Source: JBCAXA01 sp038534295 (GTDB lineage Bacteria > Pseudomonadota > Gammaproteobacteria > Steroidobacterales > Woeseiaceae). From it: 64,000 bases of DNA. A model generated the notes under the pieces. The model ran no database searches. It saw only the letters and a list, made by a program, of their open reading frames with translations, and was not told the origin of the DNA. Below, one piece after another: positions 1-6,872 of the stretch. The number at the start of each line of letters is the position of its first letter. Within the stretch, counting starts at the first letter, position 1. The DNA lies in NCBI GenBank assembly GCA_038534295.1, contig JBCAXA010000002.1, positions 1 to 64,000 on the forward strand, written 5' to 3'. The position numbers were made by a program, and so were the translations under genes.

Positions 1-1
1 C

Positions 2-124
2 GACAACGTGAAGATGGTGGTCGACCTGATCGCACCGATCGCGATGGAAGACGGTCTTCGTTTTGCGATCCGCGAAGGCGGTCGCACCGTCGGCGCCGGC
101 GTCGTCTCGAAAATTATCGAATAA
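2..124 (+). CDS. tuf: Elongation factor Tu, C-terminal fragment
   Basis: The last 40 residues of EF-Tu, cut by the left edge of the window and ending in GVVSKIIE. They belong to beta-barrel domain III, which with domain II contacts the acceptor and T stem of aminoacyl-tRNA. EF-Tu is the GTPase that delivers aminoacyl-tRNA to the ribosomal A site. The stretch GLRFAIREGGRTVGAG is essentially invariant in bacterial EF-Tu, so the call is safe although the GTPase domain is outside the window. It lies 53 bp upstream of rpsJ on the same strand, the usual junction of the str and S10 clusters, and probably shares a transcript with it. Confidence 0.95.
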   Translation, partial: DNVKMVVDLIAPIAMEDGLRFAIREGGRTVGAGVVSKIIE

Positions 125-133
125 AACCTGACA

Positions 134-157
134 GGCGCCGGTTATAAGGCCGGCGCC
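134..157 (+). promoter_or_regulatory. GC-rich stem-loop between tuf and rpsJ
   Basis: Perfect 8-bp inverted repeat (GGCGCCGG at 134-141, CCGGCGCC at 150-157) around an 8-nt loop. No T tract follows, so it is not a typical intrinsic terminator. It may be an RNA processing or stability element that separates tuf from rpsJ expression; that role is inference. Confidence 0.4.
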
Positions 158-177
158 GCAAACTTAAGGCAAAACAC

Positions 178-492
178 ATGGCAACGAACCAAAACATCCG
201 CATTCGCCTCAAGGCCTTCGATCATCGACTGATCGATACGTCGGCGAAAGAAATCGTCGACACGGCCAAGCGAACCGGTGCTACGGTGAAAGGCCCTGTG
301 CCGTTACCGACGAAAATGGAGCGATTTACCGTTCTGATTTCACCGCACGTCAATAAAGACGCGCGCGATCAGTACGAGCTGCGCACCCACAAACGGCTGA
401 TGGACATCGTCGACCCGACTGACAAGACGGTCGATGCATTGATGAAGCTGGAGCTGCCGGCAGGCGTCGATGTCCAGATCAAGCTGAACTAA
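178..492 (+). CDS. rpsJ: 30S ribosomal protein S10
   Basis: S10 (104 aa, normal length) sits in the head of the 30S subunit. In many bacteria it is also NusE, which with NusB forms part of transcription antitermination complexes. The sequence shows the full S10 fold, from IRIRLKAFDHRLID at the N-terminus to the VDVQIKLN C-terminus. ATG start. It is the first gene of the S10 operon in most bacteria, but here the next gene, rplC, lies about 970 bp away instead of the usual few tens of bases. S10 therefore looks attached to the tuf transcript rather than to the rest of the S10 operon. Confidence 0.97.
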   Translation: MATNQNIRIRLKAFDHRLIDTSAKEIVDTAKRTGATVKGPVPLPTKMERFTVLISPHVNKDARDQYELRTHKRLMDIVDPTDKTVDALMKLELPAGVDVQIKLN

Positions 493-537
493 GCCTCAGA
501 AAAAACCGCTCATGCGGTGCGGCTCGTTGTCAAAGCA

Positions 538-594
538 CGCCGAGAAATGCTCACGTACTACCGTGTACGCTCCGCTTTCTCGGCGCACTTTTCC
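538..594 (+). terminator. Possible terminator or processing hairpin after rpsJ
   Basis: A 10-bp stem (538-547 with 576-585; arms CGCCGAGAAA and TTTCTCGGCG) encloses a second short stem (554-558 with 565-569). It is followed by a weak ACTTTTCC tail at 587-594. It lies 46 bp after the rpsJ stop and would end or thin the tuf-rpsJ transcript. The T tract is only four residues, so intrinsic termination is plausible but not strong. Confidence 0.4.
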
Positions 595-656
595 TAGATC
601 CGCACGCACCTGAGCGATTTTCCAGGGCGTGACCGTCCCGCCGAGGTTCAGCAGTA

Positions 657-1050
657 GGAGCGGGCTTCCGCCCGCGATGGCCGACACGGCGAGGCTGATC
701 GAAGGGATGGTNNNNNNNNNNNNNNNNNNNNNNNNNNNNNNNNNNNNNNNNNNNNNNNNNNNNNNNNNNNNNNNNNNNNNNNNNNNNNNNNNNNNNNNNN
801 NNNNNNNNNNTTCGGTGCGGCGAAACGCCGCAATCGCGCCCGGAAGGGCGCTCCTACATCTCCGTTTATTGCGGCGTTGAACTTGATGCGGGAGCGGGCT
901 TCCGCCCGCGATGGCCGACACGGCGAGGCTGATCGAAGGGATGGTTCGGTGCGGCGAAACGCCGCAATCGCGCCCGGAAGGGCGCTCCTACATCTCCGTT
1001 TATTGCGGCGTTGAACTTGATGTGGGAGCGGTTTTAAGGCCGCGATGGCC
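657..1050. repeat. 134-bp tandem repeat of REP-like paired hairpins
   Basis: A 134-bp unit is seen complete at 891-1024, interrupted by Ns at 657-890, and started again at 1025-1050. Each unit has a head beginning GGAGCGGGCTTCCGCCCGCG (657, 891; degenerate at 1025) and a tail reading CAATCGCGCCC-GGAA-GGGCGCTCCTAC (831, 965). Head and tail each fold into a 6-bp GC-rich hairpin. Their outer bases (GTAGGAGCG...CGCGAT against ATCGCG...CGCTCCTAC) are inverted relative to each other, the arrangement of REP doublets (BIMEs) described in Pseudomonas, Xanthomonas and enterics. The copy number is unknown because the assembly gap lies inside the array. Confidence 0.8.
712..810. other. Assembly gap (run of 99 Ns)
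   Basis: Unresolved bases inside the tandem repeat. The flanks are repeat sequence on both sides (GAAGGGATGGT before, TTCGGTGCGG after). The distance between repeat heads across the gap (657 to 891, 234 bp) is exactly 100 bp longer than the 134-bp period. This fits an arbitrary scaffold spacer placed where a repeat could not be assembled. Open reading frames drawn through it are not meaningful. Confidence 0.95.
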
Positions 1051-1111
1051 GGTCGGACGGGCCCAATCCGCCGCCCGGCAAAAAATTCAGCAATTCCGGG
1101 CTTCCCGGGTG

Positions 1112-1140
1112 TTGCAGTAGTGTGAACCAAGCCGCATAAT
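1112..1140 (+). promoter_or_regulatory. Candidate sigma70 promoter for the rplC-led operon
   Basis: TTGCAG (1112-1117) and CATAAT (1135-1140) are separated by exactly 17 bp. This is a good match to TTGACA-N17-TATAAT (4/6 and 5/6). A transcript would start near 1147 and carry a leader of about 310 nt before the rplC start at 1461. The position, just downstream of the repeat array, suggests that the ribosomal genes from rplC onward have their own promoter here. Confidence 0.65.
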
Positions 1141-1460
1141 ACGCGGCTCCGTCGATGAGGCCGTTCCAGGGCTCGGCTCATCGGCTAAATCGCCCGCAAA
1201 CTGTCAACTGCACAGCTTCCGGCACGCGGCCGCAGAGAACGGCGGCCTCGGCAAACCTTGGGAATCCGGCCACCGTGCCGGCGTGGGGTTCAGCACCGCA
1301 ATCCCGCCAGCTTTGCTGGCCGCGTTAGCTGAGCCCCTTTCGCGTGCCTGAGGGTCGCGAAAACAACGTCCGGCGCCCCTGAAGGTGGTGCCGGTCAACA
1401 CAGACGAATGAGTATCTGCCGACCCGCGGAGCGGGTTGGCGCTGGTTTTAGGAAAGTGCC
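1141..1460 (+). promoter_or_regulatory. Structured leader upstream of rplC, possible autoregulatory site
   Basis: This 320-nt gene-free stretch between the candidate promoter and rplC contains several perfect short hairpins: CGATGAG/CTCATCG near 1153-1183, GCCAGC-TTT-GCTGGC (1306-1320), TTTCGCG/CGCGAAA (1338-1344 with 1356-1362) and ACCCGC-GGA-GCGGGT (1422-1436). The last ends 24 bp before the rplC ATG. In E. coli the S10 operon leader binds L4 and lies before rpsJ. Here the only long leader lies before rplC, so an L4-type (or other) feedback site may have moved with the promoter. That function is inference. No ORF with a credible start is seen. Confidence 0.45.
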
Positions 1461-2111
1461 ATGACGATTGGAATCGTGGGTCGCAAACGCGGTATGACGC
1501 GTGTCTTCACCGACGCCGGAGCATCGGTCCCGGTCACGGTGATCGAGGCCCTGCCGAATCGCGTAACGCGGATCAAAGACGTCGAGTCTGACGGCTACCG
1601 GGCGGTGCAGGTCACGACCGGCACCGTTAAACCGTCGCGGGTGTCGAAACCCGAAGCGGGACAGTTCGCAGCATCGTCGGTTGAAGCGGGCGATATCGTC
1701 CGTGAGTTCCGCGTCGCCGACGGCGCCGAGGTCGATTTCGAGGCCGGCGCCGAACTGAAGGTCGGTCGTTTCGAAGCGGGTCAGAAAGTCGATGTGGTCG
1801 GCACGTCGATCGGTAAGGGCTTCGCCGGTACGGTCAAACGGCACAACTTCCGAACTCAGGACGCCACGCACGGTAACTCGCTGGCGCACCGTGCACCGGG
1901 TTCCATCGGCCAGAACCAGACGCCAGGCCGCGTCTTCAAAGGCAAGAAGATGGCCGGTCAGATGGGCAATGTGCGTACGACGGTGCAAAACCTCGAAGTC
2001 GTTCGCGTCGACGAAGAGCGCAACCTGCTCCTGATCAAAGGCGCAGTGCCGGGCCATGACGGCGGCAACGTCATCGTGCGGCCGTCCGTCAAAAGCCGGA
2101 ATAAGGGGTAA
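1461..2111 (+). CDS. rplC: 50S ribosomal protein L3
   Basis: L3 (216 aa) is an early assembly protein of the 50S subunit whose long loop reaches toward the peptidyl-transferase centre. The signature loop GSIGQNQTPGRVFKGKKMAG (from residue 147) is intact and contains the glutamine that PrmB N5-methylates in E. coli. ATG start preceded by AGGAAAG at good spacing. It is the first gene of a long, tightly packed run. Downstream rplD follows after 6 bp. Because rpsJ is far upstream, rplC is effectively the lead gene of the S10 operon in this genome. Confidence 0.97.
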   Translation: MTIGIVGRKRGMTRVFTDAGASVPVTVIEALPNRVTRIKDVESDGYRAVQVTTGTVKPSRVSKPEAGQFAASSVEAGDIVREFRVADGAEVDFEAGAELKVGRFEAGQKVDVVGTSIGKGFAGTVKRHNFRTQDATHGNSLAHRAPGSIGQNQTPGRVFKGKKMAGQMGNVRTTVQNLEVVRVDEERNLLLIKGAVPGHDGGNVIVRPSVKSRNKG

Positions 2112-2117
2112 GCGTCG

Positions 2118-2729
2118 ATGAGTGTCAGCATCAAACTGGCCGGTGGCAAAGACAGCGTTGATCTCGCGCCCGAGGCCTTCGGCGTCGAATTCAACGAAGC
2201 GCTCGTTCACCAGGTAGTAACCGCCTATCTCGCCGGTTCGCGGCAGGGCACCAAGGCACAGAAAAACCGCTCTCAAGTGCGCGGCGGCGGCGCCAAGCCG
2301 TGGCGCCAGAAAGGCACAGGTCGCGCTCGTGCGGGAACCATCCGCAGCCCGATTTGGGTTGGTGGTGGTCGCGCGTTCGCAGCACGACCGCGTGACTACA
2401 CGCAGAAGGTCAACAAGAAAATGTACCGTGGCGCGCTGCGCTCGGTGCTGTCGGAATTGGTCCGCCAGGATCGTTTGGTCATCGTTGACGAGCTCAAACT
2501 CGACGCACCGAAGACCCGCCAGTTGGCCGACCGCTTGCGTGAACTCGAACTTGGCAGCGTGCTCATCGTCAACGATGCGTTCGACGAGAATCTGTTCCTC
2601 GCGGCGCGCAACCTTGCGGACGTCGGGATCATCACCGTTGTCGACGTCGATCCGGTCACGCTGATCCGCTTCGAGAAGGTGCTTATGACGATCGGCGCGC
2701 TGAAGACACTGGAGGAGCGGCTGCGATGA
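2118..2729 (+). CDS. rplD: 50S ribosomal protein L4
   Basis: L4 (203 aa) binds domain I of 23S rRNA, and its extended loop lines the exit tunnel at the macrolide-contacting constriction. The loop is recognisable as the basic stretch QKNRSQVRGGGAKPWRQKGTG near residues 52-72. In E. coli L4 also represses its own operon by binding the S10 leader; whether it does so here would depend on the leader at 1141-1460. The stop overlaps the rplW start as ATGA, which implies translational coupling. Confidence 0.97.
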   Translation: MSVSIKLAGGKDSVDLAPEAFGVEFNEALVHQVVTAYLAGSRQGTKAQKNRSQVRGGGAKPWRQKGTGRARAGTIRSPIWVGGGRAFAARPRDYTQKVNKKMYRGALRSVLSELVRQDRLVIVDELKLDAPKTRQLADRLRELELGSVLIVNDAFDENLFLAARNLADVGIITVVDVDPVTLIRFEKVLMTIGALKTLEERLR

Positions 2730-3034
2730 GTTCCAAGCAACACGAAGCGCGGCTCTACGACGTGTTGGTGAGCCCGCACGTTTCCGAGAAGGCAACGCTG
2801 CTCGCCGAAAAGAGCAATCAGGTCGTTTTCAAAGTCCGCGGTGACGCGACCAAGCCTGAAATCAAGCAAGCGGTCGAAAAACTGTTCGACGTCTCGGTCG
2901 AAAGCGTTCGCACCGTCAATCACAACGGTAAGAACAAGCGCTACGGTCAGACGGCCGGCCGCCGTGCCGACTGGAAAAAAGCGTACGTGCGCCTCGCCGA
3001 GGGCCATGACATCGACTTCCTCGGTGTGGAGTAA
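2726..3034 (+). CDS. rplW: 50S ribosomal protein L23
   Basis: L23 (102 aa) stands at the tunnel exit and is the docking point for trigger factor and the signal recognition particle. The N-terminal region LYDVLVSPHVSEKATLL and the central TKPEIKQAVEKLFDV are typical. The ATG overlaps the rplD stop by 4 bp, and rplB follows after 3 bp. Normal length and no odd features. Confidence 0.97.
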   Translation: MSSKQHEARLYDVLVSPHVSEKATLLAEKSNQVVFKVRGDATKPEIKQAVEKLFDVSVESVRTVNHNGKNKRYGQTAGRRADWKKAYVRLAEGHDIDFLGVE

Positions 3035-3037
3035 GTA

Positions 3038-3868
3038 ATGGCGATTCAAAAATCCAAACCGACTTCTGCCGGGCGCCGATTCGTCGTTGCGGTCCGCACG
3101 CCCGGTCTGCACAAAGGCAAGCCAGTCGCTGCGCTTCTTGAGAAGAAATCCAAGACGGGCGGTCGCAACAACAAAGGCCGGATTACCACGCGGCATCGCG
3201 GTGGCGGTCACAAGCAGCAGTACCGTGTCGTCGACTTCAAGCGCGACAAGATCGGTGTTCCGGGCTCGGTCGAGCGTCTCGAGTATGACCCGAACCGCTC
3301 GGCACACCTGGCGCTGATCAAGTACGTCGACGGCGAACGTCGCTACATCCTGGCGCCGAAAGGTGTCGAGGCCGGCGCGCCGATCGTCAGTGGCGATGAC
3401 GCGCCGATTAAGCCCGGCAACAGCCTGCCGCTGCGCAACATTCCGGTCGGTACGCTCGTGCACTGCATTGAGCTCAAGCCGGGCAAAGGCGCCCAGCTGA
3501 TTCGCTCGGCCGGTGGCACGGCGCAGCTTGCCGCACGCGAAGGCGCTTACGTCACACTGCGACTGCGCAGCGGCGAAATGCGCAAGGTGCACGTCGAGTG
3601 CCGCGCCACCGTCGGTGAGGTCGGCCACGGCGATCACAACCTTCGCAAGCTCGGTAAAGCGGGCGCCAAACGCTGGCGCGGCGTGCGACCAACGGTCCGC
3701 GGTGTTGCCATGAACCCGGTCGATCACCCGCATGGCGGCGGTGAAGGTCGTACCTCGGGCGGTCGCCATCCGGTGTCGCCGTGGGGCACGCCGACCAAAG
3801 GTCACAAAACGCGCAGCAACAAGCGGACCGATTCGATGATCGTTCGCCGTCGCCGCGCTCGTAAGTAG
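3038..3868 (+). CDS. rplB: 50S ribosomal protein L2
   Basis: L2 (276 aa) is one of the most conserved ribosomal proteins. It is needed for subunit association and for building the peptidyl-transferase region. The C-terminal segment GVAMNPVDHPHGGGEGR, with the functionally important histidine, is intact. So is the N-terminal RNA-binding part (RITTRHRGGGHKQQYRVVDF). It ends in a basic tail (RRRRARK). ATG start 3 bp after rplW; rpsS follows after 15 bp. Confidence 0.97.
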   Translation: MAIQKSKPTSAGRRFVVAVRTPGLHKGKPVAALLEKKSKTGGRNNKGRITTRHRGGGHKQQYRVVDFKRDKIGVPGSVERLEYDPNRSAHLALIKYVDGERRYILAPKGVEAGAPIVSGDDAPIKPGNSLPLRNIPVGTLVHCIELKPGKGAQLIRSAGGTAQLAAREGAYVTLRLRSGEMRKVHVECRATVGEVGHGDHNLRKLGKAGAKRWRGVRPTVRGVAMNPVDHPHGGGEGRTSGGRHPVSPWGTPTKGHKTRSNKRTDSMIVRRRRARK

Positions 3869-3883
3869 TAAGGACGAATTGCT

Positions 3884-4159
3884 ATGCCGCGTTCGGTTAA
3901 GAAAGGCCCGTTCATCGACACGCACCTCGCGAAGAAGGTGGCCGTGGCCCAGGAAAAAAACGATCGACGCCCGATCAAGACCTGGTCGCGTCGTTCAATG
4001 ATTCTTCCCGACATGGTCGGGCTGACGATTGCCATTCACAACGGACGCCAGCACGTACCCGTGCTGATTTCCGAAAACATGGTCGGCCACAAGCTGGGCG
4101 AGTTCGCCGTGACCCGCACGTTTAAGGGTCACTCGGGCGATCGCAAGACCAAACGATAG
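3884..4159 (+). CDS. rpsS: 30S ribosomal protein S19
   Basis: S19 (91 aa) lies in the 30S head, forms a pair with S13 and takes part in the A-site finger bridge. The PRSVKKGPFID N-terminus and the core TWSRRSMILPDMVGLTIAIHNG are diagnostic. AAGGA-type ribosome binding site before the ATG. It sits between rplB and rplV as in all S10 operons. Confidence 0.97.
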   Translation: MPRSVKKGPFIDTHLAKKVAVAQEKNDRRPIKTWSRRSMILPDMVGLTIAIHNGRQHVPVLISENMVGHKLGEFAVTRTFKGHSGDRKTKR

Positions 4160-4175
4160 TTAAGGACGGAAGACG

Positions 4176-4508
4176 ATGCAGGTTGCTGCCAAACTTCGCT
4201 ACGCGCGCATCTCACCGCAGAAATGCCGGCTGGTTGCCGACGTCATTCGCGGCAAGCGCGTTGACCAGGCGCTGAACACGTTGGCCTTCATGCCGAAGAA
4301 AGGCGCGCGCATCGTCAAGAAGGTACTCGAGTCGGCGATTGCCAATGCCGAACACAACCACGGTGCTGATATCGACGAGCTGCGCGTTGCCGCCGTCGAA
4401 GTCAATGAAGCGCCTACTTTTCGCCGTTATCGGGCACGCGCAAAGGGTCGCGGCACGCGCATCATCAAGCGCAACAGCCACATAACGATCCAGGTCGCCG
4501 ACGAGTAA
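4176..4508 (+). CDS. rplV: 50S ribosomal protein L22
   Basis: L22 (110 aa) contacts all domains of 23S rRNA, and its long beta hairpin forms, with L4, the narrow part of the exit tunnel. That hairpin is the RRYRARAKGRGTRIIKRNSH region near residues 83-102, where macrolide resistance mutations arise in other species; it looks wild type. The N-terminus is AKLRYARISPQKCRLVADVI. RBS AAGGACGG before the ATG; rpsC follows after 5 bp. Confidence 0.97.
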   Translation: MQVAAKLRYARISPQKCRLVADVIRGKRVDQALNTLAFMPKKGARIVKKVLESAIANAEHNHGADIDELRVAAVEVNEAPTFRRYRARAKGRGTRIIKRNSHITIQVADE

Positions 4509-4513
4509 TCAGT

Positions 4514-5203
4514 ATGGGACAGAAAGTACATCCAACCGGTATTCGCCTGGGTATCACCACCGACTGGACGTCGAAGTGGTACGCCGATTCGCAAACGTAT
4601 CCGGATTTCGTCTACGCCGACCATCAAGTTCGCGGCTTTATCAAGAAAAAGCTCAAGGACGCGTCGGTCAGTCGCATCCAGATCGAACGCCCGGCCAAGA
4701 AAGCCAACATCACGATTCATACGGCGCGGCCGGGTATCGTCATCGGCAAGAAGGGCGAAGACATCGAGCGTCTGCGGATCCAGGTTGCGCGCATGCTGAA
4801 TATGCCGATTCAGGACGTTCGTTTGAACATCTCCGAAATCCGCAAGCCCGAGCTCGATGCGCAGCTCGTCGCCGAGGGCATCGCTCAGCAGCTCGAGCGC
4901 CGCGTGATGTTCCGCCGTGCCATGAAGCGCGCGGTTACGAACACGATGCGTCTCGGTGCCGGCGGCATCAAGGTCAAAGTCAGCGGTCGCCTGAACGGCG
5001 CGGAAATCGCACGCTCGGAGTGGTACCGCGAAGGCCGTGTGCCACTGCACACGCTGCGTGCCGAAATCGATTATGGCTTTGCGGAAGCCGCGACGACGTA
5101 CGGGATCATCGGCGTCAAAGTCTGGGTATTCAAAGGCGAAGTATTCGAGCGTAAAGAGGCTGCACCGGCAGAGGCGCCGGCGGCTGAAGCTACGCGCGCC
5201 TAA
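4514..5203 (+). CDS. rpsC: 30S ribosomal protein S3
   Basis: S3 (229 aa) has an N-terminal KH type II domain (GxxG region IVIGKKGEDIERLR near residues 76-89) and a C-terminal domain. Together with S4 and S5 it forms the mRNA entry tunnel with helicase activity. The C-terminal tail is Ala/Glu/Pro rich (AAPAEAPAAEATRA), a common variable extension. The opening residues GQKVHPTGIRLGI are diagnostic. ATG 5 bp after rplV; rplP follows after 18 bp. Confidence 0.97.
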   Translation: MGQKVHPTGIRLGITTDWTSKWYADSQTYPDFVYADHQVRGFIKKKLKDASVSRIQIERPAKKANITIHTARPGIVIGKKGEDIERLRIQVARMLNMPIQDVRLNISEIRKPELDAQLVAEGIAQQLERRVMFRRAMKRAVTNTMRLGAGGIKVKVSGRLNGAEIARSEWYREGRVPLHTLRAEIDYGFAEAATTYGIIGVKVWVFKGEVFERKEAAPAEAPAAEATRA

Positions 5204-5221
5204 CGGAAGGCAAGATCAGTC

Positions 5222-5635
5222 ATGCTGCAACCGAAACGCACAAAATTTCGCAAACAGATGAAAGGCCGCAACCGCGGGCTCGCCATTCGTGGTGGCTCCG
5301 TATCGTTCGGCGAGTTCGGTCTGAAAGCCATAGGTCGCGGCCGGCTCACGGCTCGACAGATCGAGGCGGCGCGGCGTGCCATGACCCGTCACATCAAACG
5401 TGGCGGCAAGATCTGGATCCGGGTGTTCCCCGACAAGCCGATTTCGAAGAAGCCGCTGGAAGTTCGTCAAGGTAAAGGTAAAGGCAACGTCGAGTACTGG
5501 GTTGCTCAGATTCAGCCGGGCCGCGTCCTGTACGAAATGGAAGGCGTAAGCGAAGAGATTGCGCGCGAGGCGTTTCGACTGGCGGCGGCCAAGCTGCCGA
5601 TGGCGACTGCGTTCGTCGCAAGGCAGGTGATGTGA
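5222..5635 (+). CDS. rplP: 50S ribosomal protein L16
   Basis: L16 (137 aa) binds near the A-site tRNA elbow and is needed for late 50S maturation. The typical LQPKRTKFRKQMKGRNRG start, and the RVFPDKPISKKPLEVRQGKGKG segment containing the conserved arginine that RoxA (YcfD) hydroxylates in E. coli, are present. The stop TGA lies directly before and overlaps the start region of rpmC. Confidence 0.97.
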   Translation: MLQPKRTKFRKQMKGRNRGLAIRGGSVSFGEFGLKAIGRGRLTARQIEAARRAMTRHIKRGGKIWIRVFPDKPISKKPLEVRQGKGKGNVEYWVAQIQPGRVLYEMEGVSEEIAREAFRLAAAKLPMATAFVARQVM

Positions 5636-5838
5636 TGAAAACGGAAGACCTGCGCGGTAAGTCGCGCGACGAATTACTCGAAGAGCTCGTCAACTTGCGG
5701 CGCGAGCAATTCAACCTGCGCTTGCAGCGGGCCACGGGTCAGCTCGCGCAGAACCACCAGTTTCGTGAAGTGCGCCGCAACATTGCGCGCGTGAGCACGA
5801 TTCTCAACGAACAAGCCGCGGCCGGAAAAGACGCATGA
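5635..5838 (+). CDS. rpmC: 50S ribosomal protein L29
   Basis: L29 (67 aa) is a two-helix protein near the tunnel exit beside L23. I take the ATG at 5635, which gives MKTEDLRGKSRDELLEEL and overlaps the last base of the rplP stop. An in-frame GTG one codon upstream (5632) is possible but less likely. The LREQFNLRLQRATGQL and VRRNIARVSTILNE helices are diagnostic. The stop overlaps the rpsQ ATG (ATGA). Confidence 0.95.
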   Translation: MKTEDLRGKSRDELLEELVNLRREQFNLRLQRATGQLAQNHQFREVRRNIARVSTILNEQAAAGKDA

Positions 5839-6113
5839 GCGAAGCAGCAGCACAAGACCAGAAGATCGAGCGCACCGTCGTCGGTCGAGTCGTGTCGAAC
5901 AAGATGGATAAGACCGTCTCGGTGGCAATCGAGCGCTTGGTCAAACACCCGATGTACGGCAAGTACATTCGGCGTACGACCAAAGTTCTCGCGCACGATG
6001 AGAACAACGAATGTCAGATCGGCGATACCGTGTCGATTCGCGAAACTCGTCCGACGTCAAAACGTAAGTCGTGGGCGGTCGTTCGTGTAAACGAGCGCAC
6101 GACCGAAGTCTGA
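5835..6113 (+). CDS. rpsQ: 30S ribosomal protein S17
   Basis: S17 (92 aa), an OB-fold primary 16S rRNA-binding protein of the 30S body. The core RTVVGRVVSNKMDKTVSVAIERLVKHPMYGKYIRR is canonical. It is the last gene of the classical S10 operon. A 34-bp gap separates it from rplN, the first gene of the spc operon. I see no convincing separate promoter in that gap, so read-through is likely. Confidence 0.97.
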   Translation: MSEAAAQDQKIERTVVGRVVSNKMDKTVSVAIERLVKHPMYGKYIRRTTKVLAHDENNECQIGDTVSIRETRPTSKRKSWAVVRVNERTTEV

Positions 6114-6147
6114 CGACCCGCGAGCCGGAAGCTTAGAGAGCAATACC

Positions 6148-6516
6148 ATGATTCAGATGCAGTCCATCCTCAGCGCTGCGGATAACAGTGGAGCCCGCCG
6201 CCTGATGTGTATCAAGGTGCTCGGTGGGTCGAAGCGTCGGTATGCCGGTGTCGGAGACATCATCAAGGTGAGCGTCAAAGACGCGATTCCGCGCGGCAAA
6301 GTAAAAAAAGGCGAGGTGTATAACGCCGTCGTCGTTCGCACACGCAAAGGTGTGCGTCGACCCGACGGCTCGCTCATCCGCTTCGACGGCAATGCAGCGG
6401 TGCTGCTGAACGCCCGCCACGAACCGATCGGTACGCGTATTTTTGGTCCGGTTACACGTGAACTTCGCACGAGCAAGTTCATGAAGATTATTTCCCTCGC
6501 GCCGGAAGTGCTCTAG
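6148..6516 (+). CDS. rplN: 50S ribosomal protein L14
   Basis: L14 (122 aa) forms intersubunit bridges and is the docking site of the silencing factor RsfS, whose gene is also in this window (43611-43979). The start IQMQSILSAADNSGARRLMCIKVLGGS is diagnostic. First gene of the spc operon (rplN-rplX-rplE-rpsN-rpsH-rplF-rplR-rpsE-rpmD-rplO-secY-rpmJ), which is complete and in standard order here. Confidence 0.97.
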   Translation: MIQMQSILSAADNSGARRLMCIKVLGGSKRRYAGVGDIIKVSVKDAIPRGKVKKGEVYNAVVVRTRKGVRRPDGSLIRFDGNAAVLLNARHEPIGTRIFGPVTRELRTSKFMKIISLAPEVL

Positions 6517-6536
6517 GCGCAAGGCAGGTTACGAGC

Positions 6537-6845
6537 ATGATGAAAATTCGCAAAGGCGACGAAGTCGTCGTCATCACCGGCAAGGACAAGGGCCGTCAGG
6601 GCATCGTTCTGCAGGTGATTGACCAAGACCGACTGATTGTCGAGGGCATCAACATCGCGAAGAAGCACCAGAAGGGCAACCCGCAGGTGGGCGAGCCCGG
6701 CGGGATCATCGACAAAGCGATGCCGATCCACATTTCGAACGTCATGCTTTACAACCCGAAAACCCAGAAGGGCGATCGCGTTGGTGTCCGCACTGAAGAC
6801 GGCACCAAGGTGCGCTTTTTCAAATCGAACAACGAAACGGTCTGA
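6537..6845 (+). CDS. rplX: 50S ribosomal protein L24
   Basis: L24 (102 aa) is an assembly initiator of the 50S subunit with a KOW motif (KGDEVVVITGKDKGRQGIV, residues 6-24). Two consecutive ATGs open the frame; the first is best spaced from the AGG of GCAGG. 20 bp after rplN. No unusual features. Confidence 0.96.
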   Translation: MMKIRKGDEVVVITGKDKGRQGIVLQVIDQDRLIVEGINIAKKHQKGNPQVGEPGGIIDKAMPIHISNVMLYNPKTQKGDRVGVRTEDGTKVRFFKSNNETV

Positions 6846-6872
6846 CGCTGAGCGCGACCGGAGTTCATAGAG

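Noticed and set aside
496..1181. Open reading frames on both strands running through the Ns and the 134-bp repeat
   Set aside because: They depend on unresolved bases and repeat hairpins, have no credible start signals, and would encode repetitive low-complexity peptides.
1395..3925. Two very long minus-strand frames (466 and 509 codons) opposite rplC-rplB
   Set aside because: They are antisense shadows of GC-rich ribosomal genes on the plus strand, whose protein products are certain.
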